A DNA stretch of 64,000 nucleotides, from the NCBI GenBank assembly GCA_951230915.1, contig OX579642.1, positions 7,130,001 through 7,194,000 on the forward strand, read 5' to 3'. Positions 60,209 through 64,000 of the stretch are shown here, one piece after another (the first letter of the stretch is position 1; the number at the start of each line of letters is the position of its first letter). The translations under genes and the position numbers were made by a program. This stretch comes from Antitrichia curtipendula. Its lineage: Eukaryota; Streptophyta; Bryopsida; Hypnales; Leucodontaceae. The notes under the pieces were generated by a model. The model had not been told where the DNA came from and searched no databases. It worked only from the letters and a program-made list of their open reading frames with translations.

Positions 60209-61687
60209 ATGTCTTACTTTGTACCACCATGCAACTATGGCATGGTAGAATACGATCTCAGCCGTTCTGGACACTGCCACCAGCTGAATTTCCCCTTTCT
60301 TGAGCGGCTTAACCTCAAGACCATCATCTACCTTTCTCACGACGAGCCGTCTCAACCGTTGTACGTGTACTTATGTTTTCTCTCGGGACTTGGGGTTGAG
60401 AACGTAAACGAGAAATTAAGCAGAATGCATGTAGCATGAGAACTGCATTACTCAGATAGGGACAACAGCTTTTAGTCTCTTCATTTGAAATTCGTGCGGG
60501 AACTTTCGACGGATACGCCAATGAGACATTGTAACCGGCACATGATTTACTTAAATAAACCGTTCTGAGACCTTTAAGATTAACAAATAATTTGGTGTAA
60601 TTTCTGAGCAGCCTGAATTTCCTCGAGGATCAGGGAATCACGCTCATCCGGCCCCTGAGCCTTGATAATGGCATATCAGAGGCAAGACCCATGTCAGAGG
60701 CGGAAGTCCTGTTCGCTTTACAGGTTAACTCCTCTCCCTTGATTCTGGTCGAATTGCCCTGCTCTGTTATAAGATTACTATCAAGTAGTTTCCTCTAGCT
60801 TCAAATAGAACTCAAGGTGATTCCTTGAGTAATGAAACAATCCTTTAAAGAAAGCAGTGCCACCGGCCTAAGCTTATACTTAACTGACATCTAGTGCAGG
60901 TGATGCTTTCTCCACAGTACTACCCCCTGCATGTGATGTGCAATTTCGGGCGCCACCGCACTGGTTAGTGACCTGACTTTGCGACATGTGTTCGGTCGTT
61001 CATAACGTTAAACAATGCAAGCCTTCAGGACATCAAACCAGCTGCATTACGAAGTTCTAGTAACGTGTCACCGTAATACGAAGAAAAGTATTTCAAGTTC
61101 ACGAGAGTTGAAGTTGCCAGATCATCTGAAAATGACTGCATCATTTAACTAGATAGCCTCATCCTAGTGCAGGAACAATAGTGGGCTGTTTGCGGAAGCT
61201 CCAGAGATGGAGCTTGACAGCCATATTTGAAGAGTACCGACGTTACGCTGGCAACAAAGTTCGCATGCTCAATGAACAGGTGTGGTGCTCATTCTGTCCT
61301 CGTCCTCAACCTGAAGTTCACACTTAGACAATAGTCAATTATCCCATTCCTCGTTTACTTCTTGAGAACACATATCACGAAATTGATACCGATATTTCAT
61401 TTGGTTGAGGATCCGTTGCTGCAATTTGAAAATTCCATTAAAGGTCCCTGTCTATAGCCGATTCTCATCTTTGGGGTTAACATTTAATGTTACTCTGTGT
61501 GCTGATCTAAGACGGAATAATTTAGAAAACTGAAAAGCTTGTGATGTGATGATACTTGAATGCACGATTCTGTCTTGATATTATGCATCACTAAAGTGAG
61601 CAGGGAACTTGACAATTGCAGTTTATCGAGCTTTTTGACACAGACTTGGTCCGAATCCCACATATGGAACGCCCGACTTGGCTCTGA
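60209..61687 (+). CDS. Atypical dual-specificity phosphatase (PFA-DSP/OCA-like), five exons
   Basis: Exons are 60209-60360, 60612-60723, 60900-60963, 61173-61279 and 61622-61687, with GT-AG introns of 251, 176, 209 and 342 bases and a continuous frame of 166 residues. Landmarks of the plant and fungal atypical DSP family (Siw14/OCA type) are FVPPCNYGMVEYDLSRSG (4-21), NFPFLERLNLKTIIYLSHDE (27-46), the C(X5)R loop VMCNFGRHRTG (100-110; catalytic Cys102 and Arg108), GCLRKLQRWSL (114-124), EEYRRYAG (129-136) and NEQFIELFD (143-151). The family acts on phosphotyrosine in vitro, and its yeast and Arabidopsis members cleave the 5-diphosphate of inositol pyrophosphates; the substrate here is inferred only. 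The start ATG has an in-frame TGA three codons upstream. The protein is compact, lacking the long N-terminal extension of many Arabidopsis PFA-DSPs. The loop has CNFGRH where those have CxRGKH, closer to fungal OCA6-like proteins. The gene converges with eL15. Confidence 0.88.
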
Positions 61688-62645
61688 TCACGTCGAAATG
61701 GTACAATACTTTGTGCCCCCGAGACGTGCCGAAAGAGAGCTAGATAAAAGTCTTCAGTTGCTTTAGATATGTAGGCGTAGGTGACGTACGTGATTTTCAT
61801 ATTATTGCATGTGAATGTGCTCATCCTGCAACATTGTTGCCGTTCAATTCCCATCACTTGAATTGTTGAACTACGCCTACTTTCCGTTAGCTACTTCATA
61901 TTTAAGTGCAGGCACTTAACCCTGCATCCCCTCGAAATACAATATTTCAACGATGCACACTCGTAGTTGAAGGTCGATTCACCTACTCATCCGTTTCTTG
62001 GGAACCTCGTAAGTGCTTCTGACGGAAGAGGCATGCTGGCCGGAAGAGAGCAAGAAAAGACAAATTGAATACATTTTCTAATACTGTAGTCCAAATGGGC
62101 CAAACTCCTTTATATCATTGCCGGTCCACTTCCGCCCAAGAATGTCTAGTCCCAACGGTATTCACAGCTGAAGGCAAAACAATGCATTCAACGGTACTTA
62201 TGTGGACTCTGGTCGCTACAGCTAGGTCAACTCTATCCTTGCTATCCTTGTCAACTCGTTCCTTGCTATCCCAACTTCACCATTGACAAGCTCTCAAGAG
62301 ATTGAAGGCTTCAATTGTAAATTACGTAGCACAGAGAAGGAATTCCACACAATAGTAGAGTAAAAATTGACAGTCCATAGAATACTGCAGCAAGTGTAAG
62401 ACACAATTTCATTTCCAGAGATTAAAACACCCGAAGATCACAGGGCATATACATGAAGGAAACCCATCCAAACCTGATCAAGCGGTGTTCATAACTCATC
62501 ATATTTAGCTCGGAACTACCATGTGGTGAAAGTAGACGTAGGCGAAAAGAGATTTGCATTCTCAAAACCGTGGAAGGCCATTACATTAAGAAATTGATGC
62601 TGACACAACATGCGAGAAAGAACCTCATCCCTAGCTCTAAGATCC
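61688..62645. other. Convergent 3' regions of the phosphatase and eL15 genes
   Basis: No gene is seen in this gap between two genes that point toward each other. It should hold both 3' untranslated regions. Confidence 0.5.
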
Positions 62646-64000
62646 TCATCGGTAACGCTTGAGAGACAGGGTGTTGTTGCGCTTCCAAGTGGCACGGATT
62701 GAAGGGCGAGCCTTGGTGTACAAGTGTCCTCTGCCGCGAAGACCACGGTACTTCTTGCCTGCCGAGGTCAGTCCACGCAACTCACGGTGCTTGTGCACCG
62801 GGTTCACGATCCAGTTGATGCGCGGGTCCTTGCGGATGACTGTGTGTTGTGGGTCAACCAAGATGATTTCGAAGTACTTGTAGGTCGAATCCTGCAAACA
62901 GAGAGTATTGCGTTCGATTAAAGCATTCGATCCACACTGGCTGCAAAGAAAGAAAAGCTGACGAGATCCCACAGAATACTCGTAACAATTATCACGATAA
63001 TTCATTTCAAATTCGGAGGACCCAAACTAGTGCAGCACGAGGTAAAAAGTGGTATATGATTCATTCATGACAACCACACTGCAGCTAATACACCAACCTG
63101 ACAGACATTAATGCCCAGCAGATGGCCACTTACAAGATATAATAGCAAATATATATAGGATCGACCAATCAGCATTAGAGGGGATGAAATCGTGCACATT
63201 GTGGAACCTCATTATTAGAATGCAACAGCTTACATAATTATGAAAGTGGCAAATTTTTTGGTGTGGTGCCCAAATTGAAATTAGCATATTCATCTCGAGT
63301 ATAACACGAAGATTGTCACAAAACATAACAATGGTATGTGTGTACAGACCTGGTTGATCCAGTACGAATTCAAAACCCTAAGGCCTCCAAGCTTGCGTCC
63401 AGCACGCTCCTCAGCAACAGACCTCAAATTACGCTGGAACTTGAGCTGTGTAATACCCTGGTTCTTGGGCTTTCCATACACAATACCCTTGGCCACCGGC
63501 CTCTTCCTACCTCCACGGCGGACGCGAACACGGTAGACGACGTATCCCTACAGTTTAGAGTCCGTCACAAAGGAGCAAAAATATCGTACCAAGATCCAAT
63601 TGAATTCTGACCTAAATATGCTTTCTTGTGACCTCATAAAAAGCGATCATAAAGAATTTCGAATTGCTTAATGAAACAGATAATACGCGGCACCTCGCAC
63701 CATTCGACAAAGCCAGATCCGAAGCTCGGTCTGGAAACCCTACCCAACGCGAACAATGAAATAAAACTGCACACAGCTGGAAGATATTGGAGCGGTGAAT
63801 GCAAATATTGCAAATTCCAGGTGCAAACTGACCTGCTTGGCCTTGTAACCTAAACGGCGAGCCTTGTCAGGTCGACTGGGGCGGGTGACGCGGACAATGC
63901 CGGGCAGCTGCCTGAACTCCCAGCAACGCACACGAAGCAAGAAACGCAACACATCGGACTGCTTCTTCCTCCACAGCTCCTCAATGTACTTGTACGCACC
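62646..64000 (-). CDS. RPL15: 60S ribosomal protein L15 (eL15), three exons, initiator Met outside the window
   Basis: eL15 is a core protein of the large cytosolic ribosomal subunit, bound to 25S/5.8S rRNA. Exons on the minus strand are 63833-64000 (to the window edge), 63350-63547 and 62646-62891, with GT-AG introns of 285 and 458 bases, all in phase 0. The frame begins [20 protein letters not shown], which is residue 2 of the family, and gives 203 residues. With the Met just past 64000 it makes 204, the standard length. Landmarks are [86 protein letters not shown] and the C-terminal TLSLKRYR. The basic composition is as expected. The promoter lies outside the window. Confidence 0.97.

Overview
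The window looks like nuclear DNA of a land plant. Its genes carry GT-AG introns, and its proteins are of plant type: a ribosomal stalk P1 ending in DDMGFSLFD, a mitochondrial ATP synthase subunit d of plant length, a plant-type KT-group sugar/phosphate translocator, a GLUTAMINE DUMPER-like membrane protein and a plant-type purple acid phosphatase relic. Most of the rest is AT-rich and packed with short non-autonomous DNA transposons. I could not settle the lineage from sequence alone. The low gene density, short to moderate introns and unusual transposon mix suggest a non-flowering plant such as a bryophyte or lycophyte, but this is only an impression.

Layout. 1-6950 is AT-rich repeat DNA with three piggyBac-like elements and one foldback element. 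6954-9607 (minus) is a five-exon gene for ATP synthase subunit d. 9.7-37 kb has no gene I can support. It holds a SINE, MITEs with a TA target, three Harbinger-like elements in a row (14.8-18.3 kb), a Stowaway-type MITE, a cluster of about 0.9 kb piggyBac-like elements (23.2-34.8 kb), a CACTA element and inverted-repeat elements. 37399-38460 (plus) is an intronless transporter gene. 43664-45312 (plus) is a four-exon P1 gene. 47720-48187 (minus) is a GLUTAMINE DUMPER-like gene with a tandem repeat just upstream. 50.3-53.9 kb is again repeat DNA. 54920-56117 (minus) is a decayed purple acid phosphatase. 60209-61687 (plus) is a five-exon atypical (PFA-DSP/OCA-like) phosphatase gene. 62646-64000 (minus) is ribosomal protein L15 (eL15), complete except for its initiator Met, which lies just past the window edge.

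The genes are not an operon and share no single pathway. They are mostly housekeeping genes (translation: P1, eL15; respiration: subunit d), plus a transporter, a regulatory membrane protein and a small phosphatase.

The most notable non-genic signal is a family of elements bounded by TTAA and starting CCCCTAAAGG, the hallmarks of the piggyBac superfamily. One copy is inserted into another at a TTAA, and a related copy elsewhere shows the uninterrupted site. A second broad pattern is a set of unrelated MITEs that all share the termini TA-AGGT...ACCT-TA.
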